DNA from: Microdochium bolleyi
Lineage: Eukaryota > Ascomycota > Sordariomycetes > Xylariales > Microdochiaceae
DNA: 64,000 bases
Direction: 5' to 3'
Assembly: GCA_001566295.1 (NCBI GenBank)
Contig: KQ964246.1
Span: 2,046,001 to 2,110,000, forward strand
The position numbers and the translations under genes were made by a program. Of this stretch, positions 1 through 11,572 are shown one piece after another (position 1 is the first letter of the stretch; the number at the start of each line of letters is the position of its first letter). The notes under the pieces are model-generated. The model was not told the origin of the DNA, did not search any database, and saw nothing but the letters and a program-made list of their open reading frames with translations.

Positions 1-720
1 AAAGTGCCAGTCTTCTAGCAACCCTCAATTCCCCTAGCGGGCGGGGAACTCCTCCCTGGTCCCTCGCCGCTTTCCTTTACCCAGTATGTGTGCCAATCTG
101 CCCAGCCCATAGGGATCATAATTTCCTGCTTCCTGCGGCTGGGGTGGTGACGGCATATTCCCGGGTGATGGCATCCTTGAAAAGAGGAACATAATTCGAA
201 TACGCGAGAGCTGGGCGAGCAGTGCTCTCTAGAAGATAGAATTACATACTGGCTAGGACTTGTGTTCATGATGTGATAACTTTCGTGTGCGACATCGTAA
301 AGAGAAGGGGGAAAGGGAGGGAAGCAGCACCAGTAGAATAGCTTTCACGTGTGAAGGACAGCTACACTGTGAGATGAAGTCATTCAAAACCACCATCTTG
401 ATTTCAAGTACCGCACACAAGGAACGCCAAGATAGGATGTATGTTGTGAAAGCAGAAAATTGACTTCAGCCTAATCCGAAGATCCATGTATCTACCCTTT
501 CTTCGAAGCAATGTATATAGGAATCATCCGTATAATATCGTGACCCGGCGCCGGTACCTATGCTTAAGACTGCTTATGAGTGGCTAAAGGATGTATGTGT
601 GTGTAAATATGTCTCTGTCTGGACGCCGGACCGGGACAGCGACCAGGAGAACGGGAGAAAGACCATGACAACGCAGGTCTAGCTCGTGGAAATGCCAAAG
701 ATACGCTGAAGAAAAGCTCA
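1..720. other. Intergenic, 3' flank of the lipase gene
   Basis: No reading frame here has a recognisable domain. The stretch lies downstream of the minus-strand lipase gene and probably holds its 3' UTR. I see no repeat or RNA gene. Confidence 0.5.
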
Positions 721-3700
721 TCACGACGATGGGGCGAACGAGCCCGAACCCGCCGTCGGCGTCGTCGGGCTTATCGGGCTCGTGGGGCCGCCGCCGCCCT
801 TCTTCTTCTGCACGGTGCCCTTGCCAGCAATCTTCTCCGTCCAATTCCAACCCCCGGTGTTGCTACTATCACCACCACCGCCGTCGTGACTGGCGGCACC
901 GCCACCCCTCCTAGCGGAGGCGAGCCGAGCCTCCGGCGGCCGCTGCAAGGCCCGCCCCGCGGCGCCGCCTTCATCCACTTGCGACGCCCGCTGTAGGACC
1001 CGCGCGGCGCTGTTTTCCGCGCCGTACGCTAAGTCCGTGTCCCACGAATCGTCGTCGTCGCCGCTGTCCGCAAAGTCCCGGTCCGACCAGGTCGCCGAGT
1101 CTATCCTCTTGACTGCAGGGGGTCTCGAAGATGGTCCCGACGATATGGACGAGGAGGAAGAGCCAGGCGGCGAGCCGGGGTGGTTATGGTTGTGCACACT
1201 ATGCGACGCGGAACCGCGCTCCTGCGACTGCGTGGGTAGGTCAGGCACGTTGTCGTCAGCCTCGAGGGTCTCTGTATTGCTCCGCGTCAAGGAACCCTTG
1301 CTGAATTGGTCACTATCCTCTTTGGTGGCGCCGTCAAGGTTATAGGTTTTCTTGCCCTGGGGCTGCGCGCTGGATTCCGCGCCCGTGCTGCTGGGTTGCT
1401 TGTTCGGCGCCTTCGCGTGGTCCACATTGGACTCTACCTCGTCTGCGGTGCGCGCTGCCGCCGAGTCGCTGAAGTGCGTGTCGCACAGATGCTTCACAAC
1501 CGGCCAGCCGTGGGCGTTGCTGAACATGCGCCGCACAATAATGTTGTTATGTGCGTCAGGCTCCATCTTGACAAGGACCTTGCGCCAGCTGAGATCACGG
1601 TGGTATGCCCGTGCAATCTTCTCCTCGACCTTCATGCTCGAGGTATCGATGACCTCATCAGCGGCCTGTTTCGGATGGTTCTTGGGGTCGGTGTAGTCGC
1701 CAGCCGACAAGCTCGAGTCGGACTGCTTAATGCCTGGCACGGGTGTCTCGCTGTTTGTGGACGGGATGCTGTCCCCTGTACCTCTCCGCGGCGGTGAGCC
1801 TGCGCTTGACTGGCTGGTGACGGAGGCATGGGATTTTCTCCGGAAAGACAACCCTGTAGACCGCCTCTTCATTGGTGGCGGAGGGATGTCGGAAGGATGA
1901 TAGATGCGGTCATGGAAAATCGTGCGTGGCCGCTTCGAAGGATCGAGGAGAAAGTCATTTGTAGGCATGACCGGGTTGAGCAGGTCGCCAGCTGCTTCCA
2001 GGATGGTGGTGCGTGGAGGGGGGCCATTCTCGTGTTCCTCTTCGAGCTCATTGCCAGATGTCACTATGGATCGGGCCGGGGACGTGGAGCCATCTCGTGA
2101 CTCGTCAACCTTGAGTGTCTGGCTGCGCCTGTATATCCTATTATTATCGCGGGGCACATTCGGCGGTGGCTTCTGCACCTTGTTGGCGGTCTCGCTGGCT
2201 TTGAAAAGATTGAAGAACCCAGCAAAGGGGGAGTCGTTATTCGTCTGAGCTGTGGAGTCGACGCCGGGAGTGCCTCCCTTGTATGAAGTGGCGAGATGCA
2301 AGCTCTGTCTGTCATCCTCGAACACGGCGTCCGACGATGGCTGTGGTACCTCGCGGAATTCGTCCTGTGAGCTGCGGTCCTGATCAGAAGGGCTGGGGGG
2401 CATTGGCCTCTCCACCTCGCTGTCCGCTGACCATGGCCCTCGCCGGGCTGAGACGTTGGCACCAGTGAGCTCGGCCCAGCCAAATCCCATCACTGTTCCC
2501 ACAAGCCCGGCCTCGCGTCGCGCCTTCTCCACGCGTCCAAGACCCTGCCAATCCAGGAACAAGAGACAGCCTGTACGCAGTGGCACTATGCCATCGTTGA
2601 CCACATTTGAGTAGACCGTGCGGTTGCGAAACTGCTTGAGCGCAGTGTGAGCAGGCCCCGTGGGGAGGATGCGCAGCAGCGGTTTCGATTCTGGTTGCGC
2701 GTCACCCTTCTTGTGCGCGGCCTCTCCCAGGCTGCCCATGAGCGCACCCCAGCCACTCCTCGCGAGCGTTGGCGCTCGCCACGTGAGACCCAGATCTCTC
2801 CCGCTCCGTCCAACGAGACCAAAGTCCAGGGCGAACTTGACGTAGATGGGGTTTTCGTTGCTCAGGCCGAGTAGGGGAGACGCCAGAGCGATGAAGTTGA
2901 CGGGCTTGATGAGGCTGAAGAACTCAGGCGAGTGCTTCTGAATGTAGGCGATCGCGTACATCTGGACGAGCCCGCCCAGAGAGTGACCGACAAAACTTAT
3001 GCTGGTGATCTGATACGCCCGGGCGTGATCTTCTAGATGGCGGTGCTTGTGGATCGTGCTGTGGTTGTGAACAGGCTTTTCTTCTTCGTCCTTGCTCTTC
3101 GGAACATCCTGCTTGACAGCAGTGGGTATGCCATCCGCGACATTCTTGATAGATGGCAGGTACGGCTGGTCCGGATACGTCATGGAGAGCACATAGCGTG
3201 CCAGCCGTTTTCCCAGGAACTTGATTCCACGTTCGGTCCGCGTCGCGTTCCCAGAGAAGCCTCTGACAATCACCTCCTCCTCATCCTCATCCTCATCGTC
3301 ATCGTCCCCCTTCTCAGCGTTCTGTTCCTTGGCTCCGTCTGCGTCAGGCGCATCTGCAAGTGCAGGATCTTCTCTTGAGTCCTTAGCTTTCCTGACTTTC
3401 CTGTCCTTTTTGGCCTGCCTAGCCGCAGCATCAATGCTCTCCTTCAGATAGAGCATGTCAGCACCAAGGTTGCTATGTAATCCATGCGTCAGCACGACGA
3501 GGTGGATCTTCTTGCGGCGTTTAGGCTTCGCGGCTTCTTCCGAGACCGCGGCGCTCAGCGTCGGTAGCGTCTTGGGGATGTGGTGAGCCTCGTGGTGGCT
3601 ATGGTCGGGCAGCCGAGGTGTGTTCCACAGGCTCGCTGTGTCCTCGACGACCAGCGTGATAGCTTTGCTGTACACGCCAGCCAGCTGCGCGGGGTGGTGC

Positions 3701-4344
3701 CCGTCCTTTGCACCGATGCTCTGCTGGAAGTCGCTGACCCTGCCCGGCTGGGGTACCTGCGACGAGTTGCCCATGGCGGGCAGGCTGCTGATGTTGAAGC
3801 TCTTCTCGTCCCGCGCGAGCAGGACCTCGTACCCAACCGCCGCACTCGATGAGAACATGACCTGGCTCGCGACCTCGATGATCCAGCTCGCGGTGGTGGG
3901 CTCCTCAGTGTTGCTGCCGTCTGTTCTGAGGAGGCCACCACCACCACCGCCGCCGCCACCACCACCGGAGGACGAGCTGGTTGCATTGTTGAAATTGCCC
4001 GCAGCGGCACCGGCGCCGGCACTCTGACGGATGTTGTCGGGGACTGTCAACTTGCAGGTCCAGGAGCCGCCGGCCTTGAGCATGGGCTCAAACTCGGGGA
4101 TGCCATAGCGGCGCGGGTTCTCGAACTTGGTGTTGGGATCGTAGTGCGACGGGTAGGCCGAGACGTGGAGGGTGTATGGCCCGTGGACGAAGGCTGCGCG
4201 CAGCGGGATCGGCGAGGTGTTGCGGATACGGAGGTGGAGGTGTTCAGGCGACGGGAGGATGCGATCGCGGGAGGGGTTGTAGGTGACAGTGTAGCGGACA
4301 ACCTCGCCTATCTTGACGCTACCGACCTGGTGAAGGAGCAGCAT
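721..4344 (-). CDS. ROG1-type (DUF676) putative lipase/serine esterase, 1207 aa
   Basis: This is a single open exon. Residues 1-110 resemble the N-terminal beta domain of fungal ROG1-like lipases and support the chosen Met. An alpha/beta-hydrolase fold starts near residue 280 with the oxyanion-type segment VVLTHGLHSN. The nucleophile elbow GHSLGG follows near residue 455. NDGIVP (probable Asp region) and a C-terminal GWPVVKHL (probable His) complete a plausible Ser-Asp-His triad. An acidic Asp/Glu run interrupts the fold near residue 350. A run of 11 Gly, encoded by a GGT/GGC repeat, sits near residue 131. The 350 residues before the His region are Ser/Pro-rich and probably disordered. Family members are thought to hydrolyse lipids at internal membranes, but the substrate cannot be read here. 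At 1207 aa it is longer than yeast Rog1, as is usual for Pezizomycotina orthologues. Confidence 0.88.
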   Translation of the reverse strand: MLLLHQVGSVKIGEVVRYTVTYNPSRDRILPSPEHLHLRIRNTSPIPLRAAFVHGPYTLHVSAYPSHYDPNTKFENPRRYGIPEFEPMLKAGGSWTCKLTVPDNIRQSAGAGAAAGNFNNATSSSSGGGGGGGGGGGLLRTDGSNTEEPTTASWIIEVASQVMFSSSAAVGYEVLLARDEKSFNISSLPAMGNSSQVPQPGRVSDFQQSIGAKDGHHPAQLAGVYSKAITLVVEDTASLWNTPRLPDHSHHEAHHIPKTLPTLSAAVSEEAAKPKRRKKIHLVVLTHGLHSNLGADMLYLKESIDAAARQAKKDRKVRKAKDSREDPALADAPDADGAKEQNAEKGDDDDEDEDEEEVIVRGFSGNATRTERGIKFLGKRLARYVLSMTYPDQPYLPSIKNVADGIPTAVKQDVPKSKDEEEKPVHNHSTIHKHRHLEDHARAYQITSISFVGHSLGGLVQMYAIAYIQKHSPEFFSLIKPVNFIALASPLLGLSNENPIYVKFALDFGLVGRSGRDLGLTWRAPTLARSGWGALMGSLGEAAHKKGDAQPESKPLLRILPTGPAHTALKQFRNRTVYSNVVNDGIVPLRTGCLLFLDWQGLGRVEKARREAGLVGTVMGFGWAELTGANVSARRGPWSADSEVERPMPPSPSDQDRSSQDEFREVPQPSSDAVFEDDRQSLHLATSYKGGTPGVDSTAQTNNDSPFAGFFNLFKASETANKVQKPPPNVPRDNNRIYRRSQTLKVDESRDGSTSPARSIVTSGNELEEEHENGPPPRTTILEAAGDLLNPVMPTNDFLLDPSKRPRTIFHDRIYHPSDIPPPPMKRRSTGLSFRRKSHASVTSQSSAGSPPRRGTGDSIPSTNSETPVPGIKQSDSSLSAGDYTDPKNHPKQAADEVIDTSSMKVEEKIARAYHRDLSWRKVLVKMEPDAHNNIIVRRMFSNAHGWPVVKHLCDTHFSDSAAARTADEVESNVDHAKAPNKQPSSTGAESSAQPQGKKTYNLDGATKEDSDQFSKGSLTRSNTETLEADDNVPDLPTQSQERGSASHSVHNHNHPGSPPGSSSSSISSGPSSRPPAVKRIDSATWSDRDFADSGDDDDSWDTDLAYGAENSAARVLQRASQVDEGGAAGRALQRPPEARLASARRGGGAASHDGGGGDSSNTGGWNWTEKIAGKGTVQKKKGGGGPTSPISPTTPTAGSGSFAPSS

Positions 4345-5812
4345 GTTGAGAGCGCCGGCTGCCCCGGAGGTACAGGTTGTCAGCGCGGAGGAGAGTCGAC
4401 GGCGGTGGGCTGCCGAGAATCATCTGTAATCCGCGGCGAGCGAAGAGGTCGCAGAGGAGACGCGAAAGAGCGTCGTGTACGGACGCTATCGTGGTGGGAG
4501 AGCGCAGCAGGACATTTCTCACAGAGTGCTTGTGCTTCGCATTGGATGGAACTTGGCCCGACGAAGCCGGTTGCTCACGCGATAACAGGGAGAGAGGTAG
4601 GTCAGGTGGCGGTCGGCGGGTGGTCGGCGGCGTGGGGCAGGCGGATTTAGCCCTGTGCTTAAAACTAAATCGTAGCCGTATAGTGGTTGCATATGATGTC
4701 AGCTGCTTGACTGCATGGAGCCGAGAGAACGGTAGCTCTGAACAATACGCTACGCTGGCCAGTTACATACCCCAAGCACCAGAAGTTTTACGAACCGGCG
4801 AATTCAGAGAACATGTTACGATATTGCCAAACAGGATGCTCAACGACCAGATCATGATTCAAGACAACCCGTAATGCATGCAACACTGTATTGCACCAGC
4901 AGCGCTGGGGACCGTCCCATTTTTCCCATTGCCATGGATGCCTAAGCCAGGGGGCCCCCTGTCGTTGTCATTCTTATTTCGCAAGCATACCACCCTGTTC
5001 GGATACTTCTTCAGTCCTGGTTGTCGATCCGGCAGCCAGCCACGTCCTCACGATCTAGGGTACTTACCTGCCTACTTGAGTAGGTAGGTAGGGTTGTAAT
5101 AATCCCAATCACCAGAGTAGGATTGTCTGCACTCGTGTGGTAGTGAAGTTTCCCTTATGAGACTGTAATAATTTCCCTATAACAGGGTACAGGCTACCCA
5201 TTCTCCTGTATACACAACTCAAGAATGCGACGCAGAGTTTCCCAAAGTATCATGCCAGATCGTCCAGTGCATTGTCCTTGAGGTACACTTCTGCCAGCGG
5301 GCTATTTCAAGAACATTCACGTCTCATGGCGGATTTGTACCATGATATACCTGTTGTAATGTAATTGTGTATGCAGTCTGGTTGTTTCGAGAAAGCTCGG
5401 CTAAGCCAAAAACTCCGCGTTAAACTCGCTGCAACAACGCACGCATGTATGCGTGCCTTGGCCAAAGAGACACGCTCCCAAAGAGGCACCCATGGCAGGG
5501 CTTCTTCGCCAACCTAGGCACTATCTCGGTCTGCGTCTCCGTCATAAATCGTTCTAGCTCATGTCGTAGCTCGTATGGCTCACCTCACTGTCGGAGACAT
5601 ACACTAGGCAGTATTCCAGCCTTGTGTAAACCATTATCGTACATCGTGCTCCATGTCGTCATATTGCAAATGTAAGCATGAGCATAGCACAAGTCAGTGT
5701 CATGTGACTTTGCCATGGGGTTTGTTTGTGGATGAGGACAGGAAAAATCGCGAAAGAGTCCATGTGAAGATGTTGATTTTCTCGGGATATGTTTAGCGGA
5801 AGAGAAATGTCG
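4345..5812. other. Intergenic between two minus-strand genes
   Basis: This should hold the promoter and 5' UTR of the lipase and the 3' UTR of the IBR gene. No supported ORF is present. The only notable structure is the TAGG-repeat hairpin near 5065-5090, listed separately. Confidence 0.5.
5065..5090. repeat. Near-perfect hairpin made of TAGG/CCTA repeats
   Basis: The left arm TACCTGCCTACT (5065-5076) faces AGTAGGTAGGTA (5079-5090) across a 2-base gap. The 12-bp arms have one mismatch. CCTA/TAGG tandem motifs are common in intergenic DNA of Sordariomycetes. Function is unknown. Confidence 0.75.
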
Positions 5813-8754
5813 TCAGCCTTGAGCGGTCACGGGGCCACGGCGTTCTGGCTCAACGTATGTTCGCCACTCAATGACACGATCCTTGCCGCGCCCCTCGCCT
5901 GTGAGTCCGGCAAGGGCTGATGCGGGGTTCGCGGAATCGTGTTTGGGGGAAGTCGAGTACGCGGTGTCAGTATCTCGACGCCGACTCTGCTGACTCCTCG
6001 ATGATCGACTCGAAGGTGACGGATACTCCATGGGATCCTCTGGGACAAAATCATTGGTGCGACGGCGCAGTGGTATCCGTTCGGTCAGCGGCATACGTGG
6101 GCTCGACAGGTCTTCATCGAAAGTGTGGTTTCTTCGAAGATTTGGAATCGGCGGCCCGGCCATCGGCATCATCATTGGAGGTGTCGCCATGGTTCTAGGA
6201 ATAGATGGAGATGGCTGAGCAGGCATTGGTGGAAAATGACGATGGGCAGGGCTTCCCCCGGTTCGTTGGTCTACGAAACGTTCAGCAAGACGTTCCATTG
6301 AACCGTTCCGCCCGTTCACACCTCGCGCTCTGTTCACGCCCGAGATGTAATTTGCCCCAGGTTCGGCTCTGTCGAATGGGACACCAGGGTGTTGTTGAGG
6401 AGGAGATGGTGGCGTCACAAGAGTCTCGTGGCCTCGACGGTAATCATCGTTCATGAAGTGACCGGAGGCATTGCCAATCGCGACAATATCACCAAACTCT
6501 TCCTCCGGCTCATCGTAGACTATCTGCTGAGTGAAGGCCTTTTCGGCACGTTCGTGCTGCCGACGTCGGCGGTCTTCTTGGTGTTGATGGCTTGCGCGGC
6601 TGCGATTGGTGCGCCCAGAAGACGACAATCTCCGAGACCGAGGTGGCGGTGCGATCTCAGGCACTTCTGGTACCTGGGGTTCTAGCATCGGGGCTCGAGG
6701 CAGTTGTCTGCCTTGTGGTCCAGCGTCGCGTTCGTCCACAAACCACGGGCAGCGACAAGTTCTCCATTTGCCGTCACAGGCTGCGCACGTCTGTAGCTGG
6801 CACTCATGACTAATTGAAGACGTCAGTACACGTTCGAAGATGAGCTGGTAGATGGGAACCCCCATCCGCATCTTACCATTCCGTAGAAGGGTGATCCTCG
6901 CTGAGCCGAACTGGGCCTTTGCATTTACGACAGAAGCGCATCGGGTTATGCTGCGCCTCCTCTTGCTGCCTGGCTGCTGCCGCATCTATAGGGGGGCAAT
7001 CTCTGGACTTCTTATGAAGCTTCATATTCTGATGACACACCAGACACACGTGGATTTGACATTGGGGGCACTGGCCACTTCTCTGTCTTTGACCAGATGA
7101 CTGTGGTGGGATCCAGACACCACAGAAGTGGATGGGACAAAAGATCCTCTGTTGAGCCACCTGTTTGGCAAAATGCTTGTTCCATCCGCTTCGGAACTTG
7201 AACGGCAAGACAGACTCGACCATTTCGGAGTTGATTGGCTGGCCGCAATGACACACTGGTATGGAGCGGTCGGTTCGGGCCTCTCGGAAGGCGTCCTGCA
7301 AACACGTACCGCACAATCGATGTCGGCAGTCGAGTCTCTCAGAGAGATACTCACGACGGTTGCAGCTATGGCAGTTTCTGCAGATCTTGTTAGTCACCAC
7401 TGCATTCTAATGAGCTCGGACATACTCACGATCTGCCAGGTTTCTTCCCCGGCTCTGGTTGCAACGTCTGGTGGGACTCTATCCAAGTCGAGGATCTCCT
7501 GGTTGAGGTGCTTCGTCTGGTAGGAGCGCTGCGTGATGTCACGTACGAGCTGGGCGCAGTATGGGAGCGATGGAAGTTGTTTATAGAAGATTGAGACGAG
7601 TAATAAATCCTAGCTCAGGTTAGTACAGAGAAAGCGTGGTGAACGGATTTGTCGACCTACTTTGGCGAGGCTGGGGTTCGTCTTGGACCCGATCGGGGTA
7701 CTGGCGAAAGGTGTTGTTTGCGACTAGGTCTCTTGGGATCAGAATGGTGCCTGCGGTGTTCCCTGGTGGGCGAAGCATATCTGGCGACCTGTATCTCTGG
7801 CAACTGCTGTCGCGATCTGAGTCGATCAAGATCTGGCCTCGGCTCGTGGTCTACCGAAAATGCTGATTCTTCTGAGACGTCACTGTCGTCGACATCATAG
7901 GCGGCTTTGGGCTGCTTCTTGATAGGTGTGCTTCTTTTAGCTGGCACAAGGTCAGAGACCTGAGCAGGAGCGCTCTGTATCTGCTTGCGCCGAGCGACGG
8001 CTTGTGATGGTCCACGGGGAGGTGCAACGGCGTCTGAAGAGGCATCAGAGCCGGTCTCGGCTTCCGAGTCGGTTTCTACGTCGGCATCGGATTCACGTAG
8101 CATGGGCCGTCTGGACGATCGTGCTCGAGAGACGGCTCGAGAAGCTGCCCGAGACACCGCCCGAGATCGTGCGCCCGAGGTTCTGGGCTGCGAGGCAATT
8201 TCGATTGATAAAGTGGTATCTTTGCTCGCTTCACTGGTTGGGCTCGCAGCACGCGAAGCGATGGTACGTCTAAGTTGTGACGCTGCCCTCGAGACTGCCC
8301 GGGACCGATGGACGATCTCCTCTTCATCATCGTCCTCGTCCTCGTCGGAATCTTCGGAGTCTTCCTCCGATGACTCTTCTGATGCCTCAACCACACGCCG
8401 TGGGGCAGAGGGGGTTCGAGTGCTGCCCGCCGGAGCCCGGGTCCGTGGACCGGGAGCCGGGCGGCCAGTCCGCCCGCCTACTGAATTTGGAGTATGAGGT
8501 GCAGGGTCGTGGCTCCTGGGTGGCACATCGGAGGCTCGTCTCGGGCGGATGGGTGAGGGCGGATAGTAGTTGGCCTTGCGCCCTTCGTCCGGCATCTGTG
8601 TGTGGCTGCCACGCCGTCGTTCTCGATAGGGGAGCGGGTGTTGTTCGAAGCCTTCGGCAGGGTCCCAGTCACTCCGATGGGACTCGGAGGAAGTGCGCCT
8701 GGCGTGCGACGCCCTCGGCCTGTGCTTTCCTGTGCCATTGTGCGAATAGTCCAT
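5813..8754 (-). CDS. RING/IBR (RBR-like) zinc-finger E3 ubiquitin ligase candidate, 923 aa
   Basis: Four exons: 7661-8754, 7430-7609, 6877-7377 and 5813-6809. The introns have GT...AG ends and CTAAC/CTGAC branch points, and the exons total 924 codons. Residues 1-420 are low complexity, with Arg-Ser repeats, an acidic Glu/Asp/Ser run and Pro-rich stretches. A Cys/His block follows from about residue 426: CHSC, LDCRHRLCGTC and CHC (RING1-like), then FCPIHFCG and CPQCQIHVCLVC (IBR-like). FCRKC followed by TECHEC...TCAAC is RING2-like, ending in CRCPWF. In RBR ligases the third Cys of RING2 carries the ubiquitin thioester. Here that position is the Cys created across the last intron. The C-terminal 310 residues are disordered. 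Domain order supports an E3 ligase; RBR-type chemistry is inference. Confidence 0.82.
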
Positions 8755-11572
8755 CCGATCGTGAGTAGCGTGTCTGCGGTAGCCCGGGAGGAGAGGGCTT
8801 CGCAGAAGGAGGAGGTTCGCGTCTGGGAAACGATATCAGGAGCAGCAGGGTGAGGCCGGCGGTGGCAGACCCGACGTGTGGACTTGGCGACGATCCGACT
8901 GGAGTGCGGTCAGGAGACAGCTGGTAGCTGCTGAATGGACTGGCACCTGCATGCACCCTCTAGACCCCGCGGATGGGATTGGACGGGCTGGCCGGGGAGG
9001 TCACACTGGACGGCGTGGTCTGCATAAGCACAGGGCTGGACTGCACGGGCAGCATCGGGCAGCAGCGCTAGGTACAGCACGGGTGCCGCTTGTGGTTGAG
9101 CTCGAGGATTGTGGAGGGTGGCTGTCAGAGAGGTCTGGTGCTGGTGCTGTTGCTGCTGGGTTGGTAGAGAGTTCGAGAGGATCGAGCGGGAGAGGTTGTT
9201 AACTGGAGGATGCAAGCAGCAGGGACGATGCAGAGCAGAGGGGGCAGCGGGCGAGCGTGGGACCCGGGGCCGTAGGCGAGGCCGCTCGTGACGCGACAGG
9301 CGAGGCGGAGAGAGGAGACCTCACTCAGGAGAGAGGGGTTGGCCTTCTGATCGGGACATTCACAGTGGATGCGCCGCCGAGATGTGTGGGGGGGGAGGTG
9401 CATCTCGACGGGGGGCCCTGACAGGTCGACAGGCTTGCACAGATCGAGGCAAGAGCAGCCGCGCTGGAGTAGTGCCCCTCTCGAGGATGCCAGGACAGCG
9501 AGCTACATGGATCGCCAGGGCTCGCCGGTTGAGGTGTTGGCAGAGGCTGGTGGCTCGAGAGCCAAGTTCTGTGGTGCCCTCTCGTGATCTGCGCCTCGTC
9601 GTGTCATCAGTCTGTCTGCCCACCTCCTCGCGACCTCGTCCACGTAAGTGGCAGGCCATCACGCTGCTGTTCGCGATGCTGTCCCTGCTGACGACACGGG
9701 AGGAACCCCGCCACGCCACGGCCCAGCCCGCGCCCGCGCTGCCACGCTAGGGCTGGCTGGGACGGTGTCTTGGTGAGACCTCTGCCGAGCCCGCCAGCCC
9801 TCCCTCGTGCGCTCTCACGGCTGCGAGACACTCTCCGGCACCCCAGCCCACGACTCTGAGCCACGAGATGCCGTTGGCTGGCCTGCAGCTCTCCCCTGGA
9901 CGCCACCTCCCCAAAGGAGCACACGTCGCGACCCTGGCACTGCTGGCGGCGCTTCCTGCCTCCTCCTGACACTGTTGGAGTCTTGGGGAACCATTGGCAA
10001 GCGCCTTCTACAGCGACCTGCCGTTGCACTGTGCGTGTTTCCCAGACTCCGGTGACGCCCCTGGCCTAAACGATCGATCGCAGGTCTCGATGCCAGCCTC
10101 GCAGGTTGTCGAATGGAGGACGGGAGCCAGAGCTAGAGGACATCTACGGATCGTGCGACCTCAGGCAGCAACGAACTAGCAGCACTCTGTCAGGGAGGGC
10201 AAGGACAAGTTGCTGCAATCCGTCGATTGTCCAGTCTGTATTCGCACGGCTACTTGCATCGATACAACGTCTCCGACTGCCGGGGTTTCAGCAGGAGGGC
10301 GATGGTTCAGAGCAGGTTCTCGACCACAAAGGCCGATTGTCGATTGCATTTCTCCTCCTCTCCCCGCACAGAAGTAAGCCATTGACCTCCGAAACGGCAT
10401 CCCGGCCGGGTTGCCTCGCGGAGGAAACGACATCCGGCGTTTCCATTGAATCCAGGTTTGGACGAACTACTGCACGGTGCGAACTGCAGCTGCAGTTATC
10501 AACGAGCATGGAGACAACCGCCGGCCCGTCACGCGCCGCCGATACGTGATGGACGGCCTTTGTTGATGTTTGGGCCGTCCTGAGGGAACCACCCCCGCTG
10601 ACTGCCCGCGGGGCAGCAGACCAGGGGTGTCGCGGGATGGGCCGACGGCGGCAACACCAAGGTCCGGTCCAGCATGTCGAGTTGACCTCATTTGCAAATG
10701 TCATGACAGGTTGTGAGACTTTGTGTAGTTCCAACTGAAACCACGCGCAGGTTGCCCCAAAATGCCGAGCAAGGGGACGAGCAGTAACGTGTACGTTGTT
10801 GTGACATGGAGGGTGCTTTGTCTAGATCTGTGAGAGCATCCGCTGAATCGAAAATGCGGAACCAAAGCCTGGTCCTATTGCATTTCTACTACGATAGGGT
10901 ATTACTCACCAGGTGCTCTGCTTTGGCATACCTACTGGGTGCCACGCAGCCCAATTACTCGGTAGCTATACACAAGTATCCTGACGAGGACAACCGATTA
11001 TCATTGCGCAGTCGATGACGACTGTAACCGGTAACCTTAGGTAGCTCCGCGGCGTCGTCAGAGGACCGGCGATACCCGAGAGCGTATTGCTGGAGAAGAT
11101 GTACTAGTCTTGTATACCGTACAGCTTAGGAAGACGTAGAGCTTACACTTAAACGTATACGCTGAGGGGTCCGCCATGTAGACGTATGTAATGAGAGTAG
11201 CCATGGTGGTTGGGACCAAACATTCTTTCTACAGAAGTGACTTGGTCAGTAGTGAGCAGAAGCGACTAGGAAGAATACGTGGGAGTACGTGAGAGAAGGG
11301 CAATGCGGCACAGAGCCAGCTCTGGTGTTGCGGCAGAGCCTTTGTCTTGCCCTGTTGCGCTTCACTCTTTGTCGGTGGTGAACCGGCGGGTTTCATACCA
11401 TAAATCAGCAAACAAGCAAGCAAGCAATGAAGCAATGACTTCACGAGCCGACTACATCGTTGTTTGTCGATGCTCAATGCTCTTCCTCGTACACCATCGA
11501 TGTCTGCCACTGAACCACTCCTCCGATCAGAAGAGGATTCAGCACAACCTGGGAAAACTGCGCACAGTTGCT
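8755..11572. other. Long divergent intergenic region (2.8 kb)
   Basis: This lies between the start codons of the IBR gene (-) and the PAQR gene (+). Many overlapping ORFs of 60-150 codons occur on both strands, but none has a domain, signal peptide or convincing splice structure. I read it as two promoters plus 5' UTRs. The PAQR leader contains an overlapping upstream ORF starting at 11470/11500. Confidence 0.5.
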
